This document shows, piece by piece, positions 33,112-42,539 of a stretch of 64,000 bases of DNA (its first letter is position 1; every line of letters starts with the position of its first letter). Below the pieces are notes generated by a model. It saw only the letters and a list, made by a program, of their open reading frames with translations, was not told the DNA's origin and ran no database searches. This DNA comes from Brotaphodocola catenula (GTDB taxonomy: Bacteria; Bacillota; Clostridia; Lachnospirales; Lachnospiraceae): positions 1 to 64,000 of the forward strand of contig JAJEPU010000001.1 in assembly GCA_020686985.1 (NCBI GenBank), read 5' to 3'. Made by a program: the position numbers and the translations under genes.

Positions 33112-34019
33112 GGCTTACGGCCTGTGCAGAGCAGAAGTCAGAGCATCCGCTCGGAAAGGCGGTTGTGCGCTGTTTCAAAAAGGAGAAGAGCGCAAATCAG
33201 AGTGCTCTTGCCGAACTCGCAGACTTTAAGATGATTCCGGGACGCGGAGTGCGCGCAAGAATTGACGGGACAGGTTATCTGGGCGATAAGAATGAAAATG
33301 GTTTTGGAGATAGTTGGATGGATCTGGAGATTCTTGCGGGAAATGAGGAGCTTCTGCGTGAGCGAAAGATCGAACTTCCACAGGAGATCGAGGAGTCGGC
33401 AGATACTTATCGGAAAGAGGGATGTACGATCATTTATCTCGTGATTGGAGGCAGGGCAGGAGGATTTCTTGCACTGTCTGACACCGTTCGTCCGGATGCA
33501 AAGAAGACAATCTTGGAGATCTGCGAGGCAAAGGTCACTCCGGTGCTTCTGACTGGAGATCACCTTCAGTCGGCAGAGACGATCGCAAACCGAATTGGAA
33601 TTAAGCAGTTTCGTGCGGAATGTCTTCCGGAAGACAAACTGCGCTTTATCGAGGAGCGTCAGAAATCAAGTCATCCGGTCTGCATGATTGGAGATGGAAT
33701 CAACGATGCACCGGCGCTGAAAAAAGCTCATGTCGGAATTGTGATGGGTGGAGTTGGAAGTGACATCGCGGTCGATGCTGCGGATATTGCGCTTGTCAAC
33801 GATGAGATCCGCGAGCTTCCGCATCTTCTGCTTCTCGCGAGAAGAATGATGTTCGCGATTCGCTGTAACCTGACATTTTCGATGACATTGAATTTTATCG
33901 CGATTGTCCTTGCAATCACCGGAATTTTGAATCCGGTCGCCGGTGCTCTCGTTCATAACAGTGGTTCGGTCTTTGTGATTATCAATTCAGCTTTATTATT
34001 GAAATGGAGGAAAAAATAA
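33099..34019 (+). pseudogene. P1B-type heavy-metal ATPase, N-terminal half missing
   Basis: The open frame starts abruptly with TVYWLTACAEQKSEHPLGKA and continues to the end of a P1B-ATPase. The nucleotide-binding SEHPLG and GRGVRARI motifs, TGDHLQSAETIA, the hinge MIGDGINDAPAL and the final helices with ALVHNSGSVFVIINSALLL are all present. The metal-binding domain, the first six helices, the CPx motif and the phosphorylated DKTGT are absent, so it cannot pump. The nearest start is GTG at 33165, giving 284 residues. The last-helix pattern suggests a Zn/Cd/Co-type pump. A mini-peptide locus replaces the lost half. No frameshift occurs within the remaining part. Confidence 0.8.
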
Positions 34020-34072
34020 AAAACCCCCTCTCTCTCCTGTACAGATTGTATGGGAAAGGGAGGGGATTTTTT
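34018..34072. terminator. Bidirectional terminator, ATPase remnant / V-ATPase operon
   Basis: CCCCTC-rich and GAGGGG-rich arms pair across a central region; A runs and T runs lie on both sides, so it serves both convergent transcripts. Confidence 0.7.
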
Positions 34073-34688
34073 ACGAATCCTTCATCCTCTTGATGACTTT
34101 CAGTCTCGTGAATTCCTCGCGGTCTTTCTCCTCGAGGGAGTTCGTGATGTTCGTGACGAGATTCTGGTAAGTCGGGATGGTGATGTTCTTGAGTGCATTT
34201 GCGCGCTTCTGCGTCTTGCGGATGCTTCCGGCAAGTCGGTAGGCGGAGTTTTCGACCATTGAGAGCTTGATCGTCAGCTCCTTCACTTTCTCAAACTGCA
34301 TCCGGGCGTCGTCGAGAGATTCCTTTGTGCTGTAAAGCGCGTAGGTCAGCGCGGGCGGAGTCGGGTCATGCTGGACGAGCGGAATCTCCGTTCCCATGAT
34401 GCTTCGCGTTTTAATGCGGATCGTGTCGTCGACTGGCATCGAGGTCGCTATCTCCTGAACAAAGTTGATGCCGAGCTCGATGTTTGCGCGCTCAAGCGCC
34501 TTGTAGGCGGAGGTGAACGTTGCGTCGATTTCCGCCTGAATGTCCTTTGCCTGATCGATGAGTCCCATCAGCTCGCGCAGAAGAATGTTTCGCTTCTTGT
34601 CCATCAGCACATAGCCCTGACTGGCGAGTGCGAGAGAATTCTTTGCGAGAATCAGATTTCCCTTTGTGGGAAAGGTGTTTAAATTCAT
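34071..34688 (-). CDS. atpD: V-type ATP synthase subunit D
   Basis: Forms the central rotor shaft inside the A3B3 head. The 205-residue protein is almost all helical, with long coiled coils at both ends (MNLNTFPTKGNLILAKNSL at the start and the RTQKRANALKNITIPTYQ segment typical of the family near 165-185). Length is normal. It is the last gene of the nine-gene operon, 22 bp after subunit B, with a GGAGG site. The stop codon overlaps a bidirectional terminator. Confidence 0.93.
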   Translation of the reverse strand: MNLNTFPTKGNLILAKNSLALASQGYVLMDKKRNILLRELMGLIDQAKDIQAEIDATFTSAYKALERANIELGINFVQEIATSMPVDDTIRIKTRSIMGTEIPLVQHDPTPPALTYALYSTKESLDDARMQFEKVKELTIKLSMVENSAYRLAGSIRKTQKRANALKNITIPTYQNLVTNITNSLEEKDREEFTRLKVIKRMKDS

Positions 34689-34710
34689 AGAGGAACCTCC
34701 TTCCCCTCAC

Positions 34711-36150
34711 TTATTCCGCATCAGAAGTTCGAGCGGTTTCGTTAGCCGGTACGAGGTCGCCGTTGTGGTCGATCATCGTCGGATGATAATACTGGTCAAG
34801 CACCTTGGTGTCGATACGGTCGAGCTCTGCCCGTGGCAGAAGACCGAGTAAGTTCCAGCCGATTGTCAGTGTCTGGATAATGTTTCGGTTCTCGTGCGGA
34901 TCCTGACCGACGAAGCGATGCTCAAACTCGCGTCCGAAGACAAGATACTGCTTGTCGATCGGGGAGAGCTCATCTTCACCGATGACGGAGGCAAGTGCTC
35001 GCGCGTCTCCAACCTTTGCATAGCAGGAGAAGAGCTGGTTTGCGACATCCTGATGGTCGGCGCGCGTAAATCCCTCACCGATGCCATCCTTCATCAGACG
35101 GGACAGGCTCGGCAGGACGCTGATCGGCGGGTAAACCGACTGACCATTCAATGAGCGGTCGAGAACGATCTGTCCCTCGGTGATGTATCCGGTCAGGTCC
35201 GGGATCGGGTGCGTGATGTCGTCGTTTGGCATTGTCAGGATCGGGATCTGGGTGACAGAGCCGTTGACTCCGCCCACGATACCGGCGCGTTCATAGAGGG
35301 CTGCAAGTTCACTGTATAAGTATCCCGGATAACCTTTTCTTGACGGGATTTCGCCTTTTGATGAAGAAACCTCACGCATTGCCTCAGCGAATGAGGTCAT
35401 ATCGGTCAGGATAACGAGGATGTGCATGTTTTTCTCGAATGCGAGGTACTCAGCGAGGGTCAGCGCACATTTCGGCGTGATCAGACGCTCAACAACCGGG
35501 TCGTTTGCGAGGTTCATGAACATTGCAACGTGGGAGGAAACTCCGCTCTCCTCAAATGTCCGGCGGAAGAAATCTGCGACATCGTGCTTAACACCCATTG
35601 CGGCAAAGACGATTGCGAATTCCTCATCGGAATCATCGCCAAGGGAAGCCTGCTGTACGATCTGAGCGGCGAGCTGGTCGTGAGGAAGACCATTTCCGGA
35701 GAAAATCGGAAGTTTCTGACCGCGAATCAGCGTCATCAGACCGTCAATTGCGGAGATTCCGGTTCGGATGTAGTTTCGCGGATACTCACGGGTGACCGGG
35801 TTTAAAGGCTGACCGTTGACGTCGAGCATTTTTTCCGGGAAGATCTCACCGAGACCGTCGATCGGGACACCAATTCCGTTCATCGTTCTGCCGAGCATTT
35901 CCTCGGAAACGCCAAGCTCCATCGGATGACCGGTCAGGCGGGTGTGAACGTTTTTGAGTCCGAGACCGTCGGTTCCCTCAAAAACCTGAATGATTGCCTT
36001 ATCTTTGTAAGCCTCGATGATACGGCCGAGTTTCTTTTTCGAGCCGTCGACCGTCATTTCCACGATCTCATCGTAAGCGGCATTCTGAACGCCCTCTAAG
36101 ACGACCATAGGGCCATTGATTGCACTCAGGCCAAGATATTCGATTGCCAT
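34711..36150 (-). CDS. atpB: V-type ATP synthase subunit B
   Basis: Non-catalytic nucleotide-site subunit of the hexameric head. The 479-residue protein has the expected domains: N-terminal beta barrel (1-75), central RecA-like fold without a functional Walker A ([14 protein letters not shown] in its place), and the [16 protein letters not shown] segment followed by [18 protein letters not shown]. The C-terminal helical bundle carries [13 protein letters not shown]. It lies 24 bp after subunit A, with GGAGGGAT before ATG. Nothing is unusual. Confidence 0.95.
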   Translation of the reverse strand: MAIEYLGLSAINGPMVVLEGVQNAAYDEIVEMTVDGSKKKLGRIIEAYKDKAIIQVFEGTDGLGLKNVHTRLTGHPMELGVSEEMLGRTMNGIGVPIDGLGEIFPEKMLDVNGQPLNPVTREYPRNYIRTGISAIDGLMTLIRGQKLPIFSGNGLPHDQLAAQIVQQASLGDDSDEEFAIVFAAMGVKHDVADFFRRTFEESGVSSHVAMFMNLANDPVVERLITPKCALTLAEYLAFEKNMHILVILTDMTSFAEAMREVSSSKGEIPSRKGYPGYLYSELAALYERAGIVGGVNGSVTQIPILTMPNDDITHPIPDLTGYITEGQIVLDRSLNGQSVYPPISVLPSLSRLMKDGIGEGFTRADHQDVANQLFSCYAKVGDARALASVIGEDELSPIDKQYLVFGREFEHRFVGQDPHENRNIIQTLTIGWNLLGLLPRAELDRIDTKVLDQYYHPTMIDHNGDLVPANETARTSDAE

Positions 36151-36174
36151 AATAAAATCCCTCCTTGTGCTTTC

Positions 36175-37941
36175 TTAGGCATTGCGCTCCACGACATCGT
36201 CGTAGAAGCGGTCAATCTGTTTCTTGTAATCGTCAAGCATCTCAAGATGATCGTTCGGAACATCGTACTTGATGGAAATGATCTTGTCAAAAATCGAGTC
36301 CTCTTTCAGCACAGACATCGGCATTCCCATAGAGATCAGGGAGCGGGATTTCTTGTAGAGATAGAGAATGACATCCATCATCTTGAACTGTTTTTCCATC
36401 GGAACGCAGGTGTCGTCCTTGTGGAAGGCGTTCTGCTGGAGGAAACCGACGCGGATGACTTTGGCGATCTCAAGGATCAGTTTCTGATCGTCCGGCAGAA
36501 CGTCGGCACCGATCAGCTTGACGATCTCCATCAGACTGCTCTCCTGAGACAGCAGGTAGACGATCTGGTTGCGGTAGTCGACGAAGCGCTTGTCGACATG
36601 CTCGGTGTACCACGGCGCAAGGTCGATCAGGTACTCGGAGTAACTTGTCAGCCAGGAGATTGCCGGGAAGTGTCTCGCGTAGGCGAGATTCTTGTCCAGT
36701 CCCCAGAAGCAGCGGACGAAACGCTTTGTGTTCTGCGTTACCGGCTCAGAGAAGTCACCGCCCTGCGGGGAGACAGCGCCGATGATCGTCACACTTCCCT
36801 CGGTTCCGTTTAAGTTTTGCATCATGCCGGCGCGCTCGTAGAATGCGGAAAGGCGGGATGCAAGATAAGCCGGGAAACCTTCCTCGGCAGGCATCTCCTC
36901 GAGTCGGCCGGAGAGCTCACGCAGAGCCTCTGCCCATCGAGAGGTCGAGTCAGCCATGATTGCAACGTGGTAGCCCATATCGCGGTAGTACTCTGCAAGA
37001 GTCAGACCGGAGTAAAGACTTGCCTCACGCGCAGCAACAGGCATATTTGAAGTGTTTGCGATCAGCGTTGTGCGGTCCATCAGCGGATTGCCGGTCTTCG
37101 GGTCAACTAGGTGGGAGAACTCCTCAAGAACCTGAGTCATCTCATTTCCACGCTCTCCACATCCAATATAAATGATGATGTTTGCATCTGACCACTTTGC
37201 GATCTGGTGCTGAGTCATCGTCTTTCCGGTTCCGAATCCACCCGGGATTGCAGCAGTACCGCCCTTTGCGAGCGGGAACATCGTGTCGAGGATACGCTGA
37301 CCGGTGACAAGAGGCTGCGTTGCCGGGAAACGCTTTGAGGTTGGACGGGCAACTCGGATCGGCCATTTCTGAGTCATCGTGAGTTTCTCCTCGGTTCCAT
37401 CAGCAAATTGAAGTGTCACGAGCGGATCGCTGATCGTATAGTCGCCATCCGGAACCACGTCAAGAATAAATCCCTCTTTGTCCGGCGGTACCATGACTTT
37501 GTGGACGATTGCCGGAGTCTCCGGAACCTCAGCGATGATCGTTCCGCCGAAGACGCGGTCACCTTTCTTGACGGTCATATGGGTTTTCCATTTCTTTTCC
37601 GTGTCAAGAGAGGAGACATGGACACCGCGGTTGATATAGGCACCGCCGGTCTTTGCGATCTCGCTCAACGGTCGCTCAATTCCGTCGAAGATATTTGTCA
37701 GGATGCCAGGGGCAAGGGTGACAGACACCGGAGCTCCGGTTCCGGTTACGATCTCGCCCGGGCGGATACCGGTCGTCTCCTCGTAAACCTGAATGATCGT
37801 GTCATCGGATTTCAGACCGATGACCTCGCCGACGAGGTTGTCCTTGCCGACATAGACCATCTCATTCATTGTGAAGCCCGGATCTCCTTTCAGATGGATG
37901 ATCGGGCCGTTGATTCCGTAAATAACACCTGTTTTACTCAT
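36175..37941 (-). CDS. atpA: V-type ATP synthase catalytic subunit A
   Basis: Hydrolyses or makes ATP. The 588-residue protein shows the Walker A PGGFGTGKTMTQ, the catalytic-Glu stretch YIGCGERGNEMTQVL, and the Walker-B-region MADSTSRWAEALRELSGRLEEMP. The non-homologous insert found only in V/A-type A subunits is present (about 115-185, with GGTIIAEVPETPAIVHKVMVP). Length is normal. The start overlaps the end of subunit E by eight bases, so translation is coupled. Confidence 0.96.
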   Translation of the reverse strand: MSKTGVIYGINGPIIHLKGDPGFTMNEMVYVGKDNLVGEVIGLKSDDTIIQVYEETTGIRPGEIVTGTGAPVSVTLAPGILTNIFDGIERPLSEIAKTGGAYINRGVHVSSLDTEKKWKTHMTVKKGDRVFGGTIIAEVPETPAIVHKVMVPPDKEGFILDVVPDGDYTISDPLVTLQFADGTEEKLTMTQKWPIRVARPTSKRFPATQPLVTGQRILDTMFPLAKGGTAAIPGGFGTGKTMTQHQIAKWSDANIIIYIGCGERGNEMTQVLEEFSHLVDPKTGNPLMDRTTLIANTSNMPVAAREASLYSGLTLAEYYRDMGYHVAIMADSTSRWAEALRELSGRLEEMPAEEGFPAYLASRLSAFYERAGMMQNLNGTEGSVTIIGAVSPQGGDFSEPVTQNTKRFVRCFWGLDKNLAYARHFPAISWLTSYSEYLIDLAPWYTEHVDKRFVDYRNQIVYLLSQESSLMEIVKLIGADVLPDDQKLILEIAKVIRVGFLQQNAFHKDDTCVPMEKQFKMMDVILYLYKKSRSLISMGMPMSVLKEDSIFDKIISIKYDVPNDHLEMLDDYKKQIDRFYDDVVERNA

Positions 37942-38548
37942 CTGCGCTGTCTCCTTCCTTAAGGCTTAAATCAAAATGGAAGTTTTCTCTTGCCTCCTCA
38001 AGCCGGGTCTGAAAAGAGTTGTCAATCAGGATATGGCGTGTCGGAATGACTGCGCGTGTGCCACCACCGAAAGAGAATTCGCTGATCTTGATCTGTGCGT
38101 GTCCATAATGAAGAGAAAGCCGTTTCTGTTTGTCCTCATCGACCGGATCAAGGTAGATCGTGATCGGGTCATCAGCGGCAAATTCGACGGCATTTGCAAT
38201 CTGTTTTTCCAAAAGTTTCAAATATTCCGGGGTCTCGAGGAAGTTGGCAAGCTGGTCTCTCAGTTCTACAAACAATTTGTCTTTCAATTCTTCCTGCTTC
38301 TGACCGAGCGCACGCCGGATATCGATCTGCTCCACAGCGAGCTTCTTATTGATCTCTCTTTCGATTTTTTCGGTCTCCTGTTCGATCTGCATGGCGGAAC
38401 GGCGCTTTGCGTCAGCCTGATGCTGTTTAAAGGTCTCCTCGAGAGCATTCATATATTCGTCCAGCATCCGGTTGCTTCGGGTTCTGGCATCTTCCATACA
38501 GGTATCAAGAAAATGCTGTAATTTTTCCTCGGTTGTCAAGACGGTCAC
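37934..38548 (-). CDS. atpE: V-type ATP synthase subunit E
   Basis: Peripheral-stalk subunit that pairs with the small coiled-coil subunit to hold the head against rotation. The 204-residue protein has an N-terminal coiled coil of about 100 residues rich in Glu, Lys and Gln, then a globular head. Family features such as GGTRAVIPTRHILIDNSFQTRLEE near residues 160-183 are visible. Length is normal for Firmicutes. It lies between subunit F (73 bp gap) and A (overlap). Confidence 0.88.
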   Translation of the reverse strand: MTVLTTEEKLQHFLDTCMEDARTRSNRMLDEYMNALEETFKQHQADAKRRSAMQIEQETEKIEREINKKLAVEQIDIRRALGQKQEELKDKLFVELRDQLANFLETPEYLKLLEKQIANAVEFAADDPITIYLDPVDEDKQKRLSLHYGHAQIKISEFSFGGGTRAVIPTRHILIDNSFQTRLEEARENFHFDLSLKEGDSADE

Positions 38549-38621
38549 CTGCTTTCTATATTTCTATATTATAGCGATTTTATAATGTTACTTTTACGCT
38601 ATCTGTAATTTTGAAGGAATG

Positions 38622-38930
38622 TTATAACTTTAATCCGATCGCTTCGTTCACATAGGAAGTGATAAAGTCCGGCTTGCGACCGGTTCCGTGGCGGTCCGGA
38701 ATCTCCACAAACAGCGGGTGTCTGTGGTTGAGTTTGACTTCATTGACCAGATCTGGATAATCTCTGCCGAATTTCTCAGTCAGAAGAACGATTCCGATTT
38801 CACGGTCGGTCAGAACCTTATCGAGTGCTTCCTTGAGCTCGTTTTTTTTGTGAACGACAACGCCTTCGACACCTGCCAGGCGCATTCCTGTCCAGGTGTC
38901 GATGTTGTCGCTGATTAAATACATTTTCAT
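38622..38930 (-). CDS. atpF: V-type ATP synthase subunit F
   Basis: A rotor-stalk subunit attached to D. The 102-residue Rossmann-like protein begins MKMYLISDNIDTWTGMRLAGVEG and has the GIVLLTEKF and HPLFVEIPDRHG segments usual in this family. It starts only four bases after the subunit K gene ends, so it is coupled to it. The C-terminal SYVNEAIGLKL matches the helix that touches subunit D. Confidence 0.9.
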   Translation of the reverse strand: MKMYLISDNIDTWTGMRLAGVEGVVVHKKNELKEALDKVLTDREIGIVLLTEKFGRDYPDLVNEVKLNHRHPLFVEIPDRHGTGRKPDFITSYVNEAIGLKL

Positions 38931-38934
38931 AGAA

Positions 38935-39363
38935 TTAAAGTTTGCCCAGGATCATGAAGGAAATGATCAGTCCATACAGGCAGACACCTTCGGCAAGACC
39001 TACGAAGATGAGGGATTTACCAAGAATTGAGCTGTCCTCGCTGATTGCGCCAAGAGCGGCAGATGCAGCTGCGGAAACGGCGATACCACCACCGATGCAG
39101 GCAAGACCGGTAGAAAGTGCTGCTGCGATGTAACCAAAACCTGCGACGCTTGATACAGCCGTTGCAGTTTCCTCAGCGAATGCCTGACCGGAGAACATCA
39201 TTGCGCCGGCTACGACGAGAGTTCCCATGAACAGGAAGACGTTGACAGCGAGAGCGGTCTTATAGCGTCCCTTTGTCTTCTCTCCAACTGCGAAAGCTCC
39301 GAACGGAATGGCGATGCTTAAAATAAGTGCTACGGCTAAAGTAATTTTTGCTAATAAGGTCAT
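38935..39363 (-). CDS. atpK: V-type ATP synthase proteolipid subunit K (c-ring)
   Basis: Builds the ion-carrying membrane ring. The 142-residue protein has four predicted helices (3-25, 37-58, 74-105, 116-139), but only the second hairpin looks like a true c-subunit: GFGYIAAALSTGLACIGGG then GLAEGVCLYGLIISF, with the ion-binding Glu125. The first hairpin has no matching acidic residue. So each polypeptide would give one ion site per four helices. Whether sodium or proton is carried is not clear. A 176-bp gap with a strong palindrome separates it from subunit I; this may raise K output. Confidence 0.9.
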   Translation of the reverse strand: MTLLAKITLAVALILSIAIPFGAFAVGEKTKGRYKTALAVNVFLFMGTLVVAGAMMFSGQAFAEETATAVSSVAGFGYIAAALSTGLACIGGGIAVSAAASAALGAISEDSSILGKSLIFVGLAEGVCLYGLIISFMILGKL

Positions 39364-39462
39364 GACTGTTTTCTCCTTTATATAAATTGAATGTTGAGTG
39401 TGAAAACTTTGCTTTTTATAGCTTACTTATAATAACTTGTAGTGATTATGACGGCGACAAAA

Positions 39463-39508
39463 GGCGAGAAAGTCAATGCAAACCCGTGTTTGCATGATTT
39501 CTTTCGCC
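39463..39508 (-). repeat. Palindromic hairpin between subunit I and subunit K genes
   Basis: ATGCAAAC and GTTTGCAT (39476-39483, 39488-39495) form a perfect 8-bp core, extended by imperfect GGCGAGAAAGTC/GATTTCTTTCGCC arms. It has only a short T run on the minus strand. The core plus flanks CAATGCAAACC-CGTGT-TTGCATG are shared with the element at 15416-15511. Confidence 0.7.
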
Positions 39509-39539
39509 GTTGGAGCCATGCTTTGAATTTGGATATCTA

Positions 39540-41477
39540 TCAGGCTTCCTTCGACTTTCCATAAGGCTTGAAGGCGCGTCCCGTTCCACGATAGAAACGG
39601 CTGAACAGCTCGTAGTACTCCAGACGAAGCACCTGAATTCCGACGATCAATCCCTCCATTCCGCAGACGAAGAGGTTTCCGAGGATGACGACGATCCAGT
39701 TCGGATTGCCACCCGACTCAGCGCCCGCAAGCATCAGAACCACCTCCATCATCGCCGCATGGCTGACTGCGAAAGCGCCGACACGGACGAACGAAAGAGT
39801 GTTGGAAAAATAGCTTAAAAGCAATTCAAACATTTCAAAAAATCCCTGTACGAAGAACATGCCCTTCTCATCCGGCATGACTTTTGCTTTTTTCTCCAGA
39901 ACTGCGGTCAGCGGTTCTTTGAAGAAGATAATCAGCAGAGGGAGGATAAACATAACGAGCAGAATTCCGGTTGCCGGGAGGGTCTGTCCGGTCATGTAAA
40001 GGACAATCGTGAGAACCGCAGATCCGTAAAAGACGATACCGGCGATTCCGTTGTTGTCAAAATATGCTTTCTCCGGATCATGGGAGCGCAGGCTGTTGAC
40101 GATGTTTAAGATCATGGTCAGCAGGATGATTCCCATTCCGAGCGCGATCGCAACGACGAAGACGGTGTTTAAGTTTCCGATAAACGGAAGTTTCGTCATT
40201 GCTTCCTTCGGTCTGAGCCAGAGCGGTTCGATGATGTTCTCAAAACCGAAGACGCTTCCGAAGAGGAAACCAAAGATCGTTGAGAAGATTCCACAGCAGG
40301 AAATGATCGCGGCGAGGTTCATCTTCTTTGTCCGGTAGAGCACGAAGCCTCCGATCAGAAGGCAGAGTCCCTGACCGACATCTCCGAACATAAATCCGAA
40401 GAGGATCGAGTAAGTGATGCCGAGAAGAATTGTAGGATCGATCTCTCCGTAGGACGGAAGTCCGTACATCTGAAGAAACATCTCAAACGGCTTGAAGAGT
40501 CCCGGGTTTTTCAGCTTTGTCGGCGGTTTGCTGATCACGTTTTCGTGATCGCCCTCGAGGAAGCAGAAGGTATCAGCATCCTGCTCGATTTCCTTGCAGA
40601 ATGCGGTTGCATTCTCCTCGGTCATCCATCCACACAGAATGTAGAAGGTGTGATCGTGGTTCGTTGTGCAGGCTGCGAGTTTGCGGACATCAAAGTTCGA
40701 GGCATACACAGAGAGGCGATGTTTCGCCGAGGCGAGATCTTCTTGATGGGAATTCAGAATCTCGTTGATCTGCTGTTCGAGACTGCGAAGCTGTTCATCA
40801 GTGTCTGCAAGCTGTTTTTCAAGGCTGTGTGTTGCGTCGACCGGTGTGCCCTCGTACTCATCCGGGAGGAAGAAACGCTCAAAATGCAGGGAAGCATAGA
40901 TCGCGTCGATCTTCTCGTGAACGGAGTCCGGCACAAAATAGATCAGCCAGACATACTCGGCATCCTCCTGACACTTGTGAACGACGGTGTCGATCGTGTC
41001 GTAGGCGTAAGCCATGAATTTTTCGTAATACTCGTGTGTCATGCGTCCGAAACGGAAGCGGACATACTTGAAATTCAGAATATCACGGACTTCATAGTTC
41101 AGATCTGCAAACGGAATGATGTTGGAGATCGATGTCTGAATTCTGTCCTGCTCTTTGATCAGAGCATCCCGCTTTGCAGAGAGCTTTTTCAGCTCCTCAT
41201 CGAGGTGGTGTACAATTCGTACAGCTTCCTCGATTGTGACCTCCTTTTTCGGGGATGTCGGAAGCGGTTCATGAAACACAGAAGCAAGTTCTACGGCAGT
41301 CTGAAGTTCTCCCTTGTATGGGTTACTTTCCACATATGGTCTCAGTCCTGACACCGATTTGAGCTCGGAGAGTGCATTTTCCAGATGGATCTCATATTTG
41401 GAGAGATACTGGTCAACGACTCGGTCGATGTCATCCTTGGGACCGGTGATACGCAGAAATTTCATTTTTTCTATCAC
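39540..41477 (-). CDS. atpI: V-type ATP synthase subunit I (stator a-type)
   Basis: Membrane stator that provides the ion half-channels. The 645-residue protein has a cytosolic N-terminal half (about 1-330, alpha/beta lobes with a coiled coil at 215-240), then seven or eight transmembrane helices starting near 350 (IDPTILLGITYSILFGFMFG DVGQG region). The conserved SNTLSFVRVGAFAVSHAAMM segment near 555-575 holds the arginine that faces the c-ring. Length is normal. It follows subunit C by 14 bp. A large intergenic gap follows. Confidence 0.93.
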   Translation of the reverse strand: MIEKMKFLRITGPKDDIDRVVDQYLSKYEIHLENALSELKSVSGLRPYVESNPYKGELQTAVELASVFHEPLPTSPKKEVTIEEAVRIVHHLDEELKKLSAKRDALIKEQDRIQTSISNIIPFADLNYEVRDILNFKYVRFRFGRMTHEYYEKFMAYAYDTIDTVVHKCQEDAEYVWLIYFVPDSVHEKIDAIYASLHFERFFLPDEYEGTPVDATHSLEKQLADTDEQLRSLEQQINEILNSHQEDLASAKHRLSVYASNFDVRKLAACTTNHDHTFYILCGWMTEENATAFCKEIEQDADTFCFLEGDHENVISKPPTKLKNPGLFKPFEMFLQMYGLPSYGEIDPTILLGITYSILFGFMFGDVGQGLCLLIGGFVLYRTKKMNLAAIISCCGIFSTIFGFLFGSVFGFENIIEPLWLRPKEAMTKLPFIGNLNTVFVVAIALGMGIILLTMILNIVNSLRSHDPEKAYFDNNGIAGIVFYGSAVLTIVLYMTGQTLPATGILLVMFILPLLIIFFKEPLTAVLEKKAKVMPDEKGMFFVQGFFEMFELLLSYFSNTLSFVRVGAFAVSHAAMMEVVLMLAGAESGGNPNWIVVILGNLFVCGMEGLIVGIQVLRLEYYELFSRFYRGTGRAFKPYGKSKEA

Positions 41478-41491
41478 AGGTAAGACCCCCC

Positions 41492-42535
41492 TTATTGTTT
41501 CTCTACCAGCGCGATAATCTCGCCGGCGTCAAGCCGGTAACGGATGCCCTCGAGCGTGGTGATGATTTTTTGAAGTTCCAGTTCCTTAGAATAGAGATAG
41601 GAGTCGAGAATCGCGACGGAGTAGGGATATCTGCGCCCCGCATTTGCGTAGATCTGGTTACAGATCTGATGGTAGAGCGTCTCAATATCCGGTTTTCCGG
41701 TGATCTCGCCTTTCTGGAATTTCCAGTAGAACGTCTCGCGCAGGACGGAGAAGAATTCCTCGTTGTCTGCGGATTCCGCGAGATGTCGGATCTGATCCGG
41801 TTTCAGCTTGTAGTTGACCGGAATCAGAAGTGCGTAGATGTCGGATGGCAACAGGTGATAGTAATGGCGCGCGCGGTAGATCCACTGAATGTTCAGAAGA
41901 TCGAGACGACATCCGAAGCACTGTTCGAGTGCGTGGCGTTCCTCACGGCTGAGCATCTTGTTTTTGACCTTCCACTGTGTCCGGAAATAAAAGAGATCCA
42001 GATTCATCTCAAGATCGAACATCGTGCAGGTTTCTTTTGAAGCCAGCTCAGACAGAAACTCATAGTAAGGGGAACCTTTCAGCCGTGAGAGAAAGTCCTC
42101 CAGATTTTCTGACTGTGCAAGTGCAGGCAGATCAATGTTAGAATGTCGATCAAAGAATTCCTGAAACATCGAGAGATCGAGAACGGTCTCCTGATGTCCC
42201 ATGACGTGCCTGAGAATTCGCTTGATGATATTGATCTCGTAGTGCATGAAGTAGAGATCCAGAAATCTGCGCTGTGGGAGATTGGAAAAGCGGTAAAGTT
42301 TTGCAAAGTCCCGGTATTCGGACAGCGTGAGCAGTTGTTCGATGTGACCGCGGTGCAAGTTGGAATCATCTACACCCGCAAAGATCTCAGCGTAAGTGGG
42401 GAGCTGTTTCAGATAGTCGGCAGCACTGCGGACATCCTCAAGTCCTGCCATCTCGTGAAACTGTTCCTCTGAGAGCAGATGGCTTTGCATGGCTCTTACT
42501 TTGGTTGTGATTCCACTGTAAGTCAGAAGGCTCAT
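41492..42535 (-). CDS. atpC: V-type ATP synthase subunit C (AC39/d type)
   Basis: Funnel-shaped subunit linking the rotor shaft to the membrane ring. The 347-residue, mainly helical protein starts SLLTYSGITTKVRAMQSHLL, as family members do, and has three homologous helical lobes with YFMHYEINIIKRILR near residue 110 and QWIYRARHYYHL near 218. Length is normal. It starts four bases after the coiled-coil subunit gene ends. Confidence 0.88.
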   Translation of the reverse strand: MSLLTYSGITTKVRAMQSHLLSEEQFHEMAGLEDVRSAADYLKQLPTYAEIFAGVDDSNLHRGHIEQLLTLSEYRDFAKLYRFSNLPQRRFLDLYFMHYEINIIKRILRHVMGHQETVLDLSMFQEFFDRHSNIDLPALAQSENLEDFLSRLKGSPYYEFLSELASKETCTMFDLEMNLDLFYFRTQWKVKNKMLSREERHALEQCFGCRLDLLNIQWIYRARHYYHLLPSDIYALLIPVNYKLKPDQIRHLAESADNEEFFSVLRETFYWKFQKGEITGKPDIETLYHQICNQIYANAGRRYPYSVAILDSYLYSKELELQKIITTLEGIRYRLDAGEIIALVEKQ

Positions 42536-42539
42536 ACCA

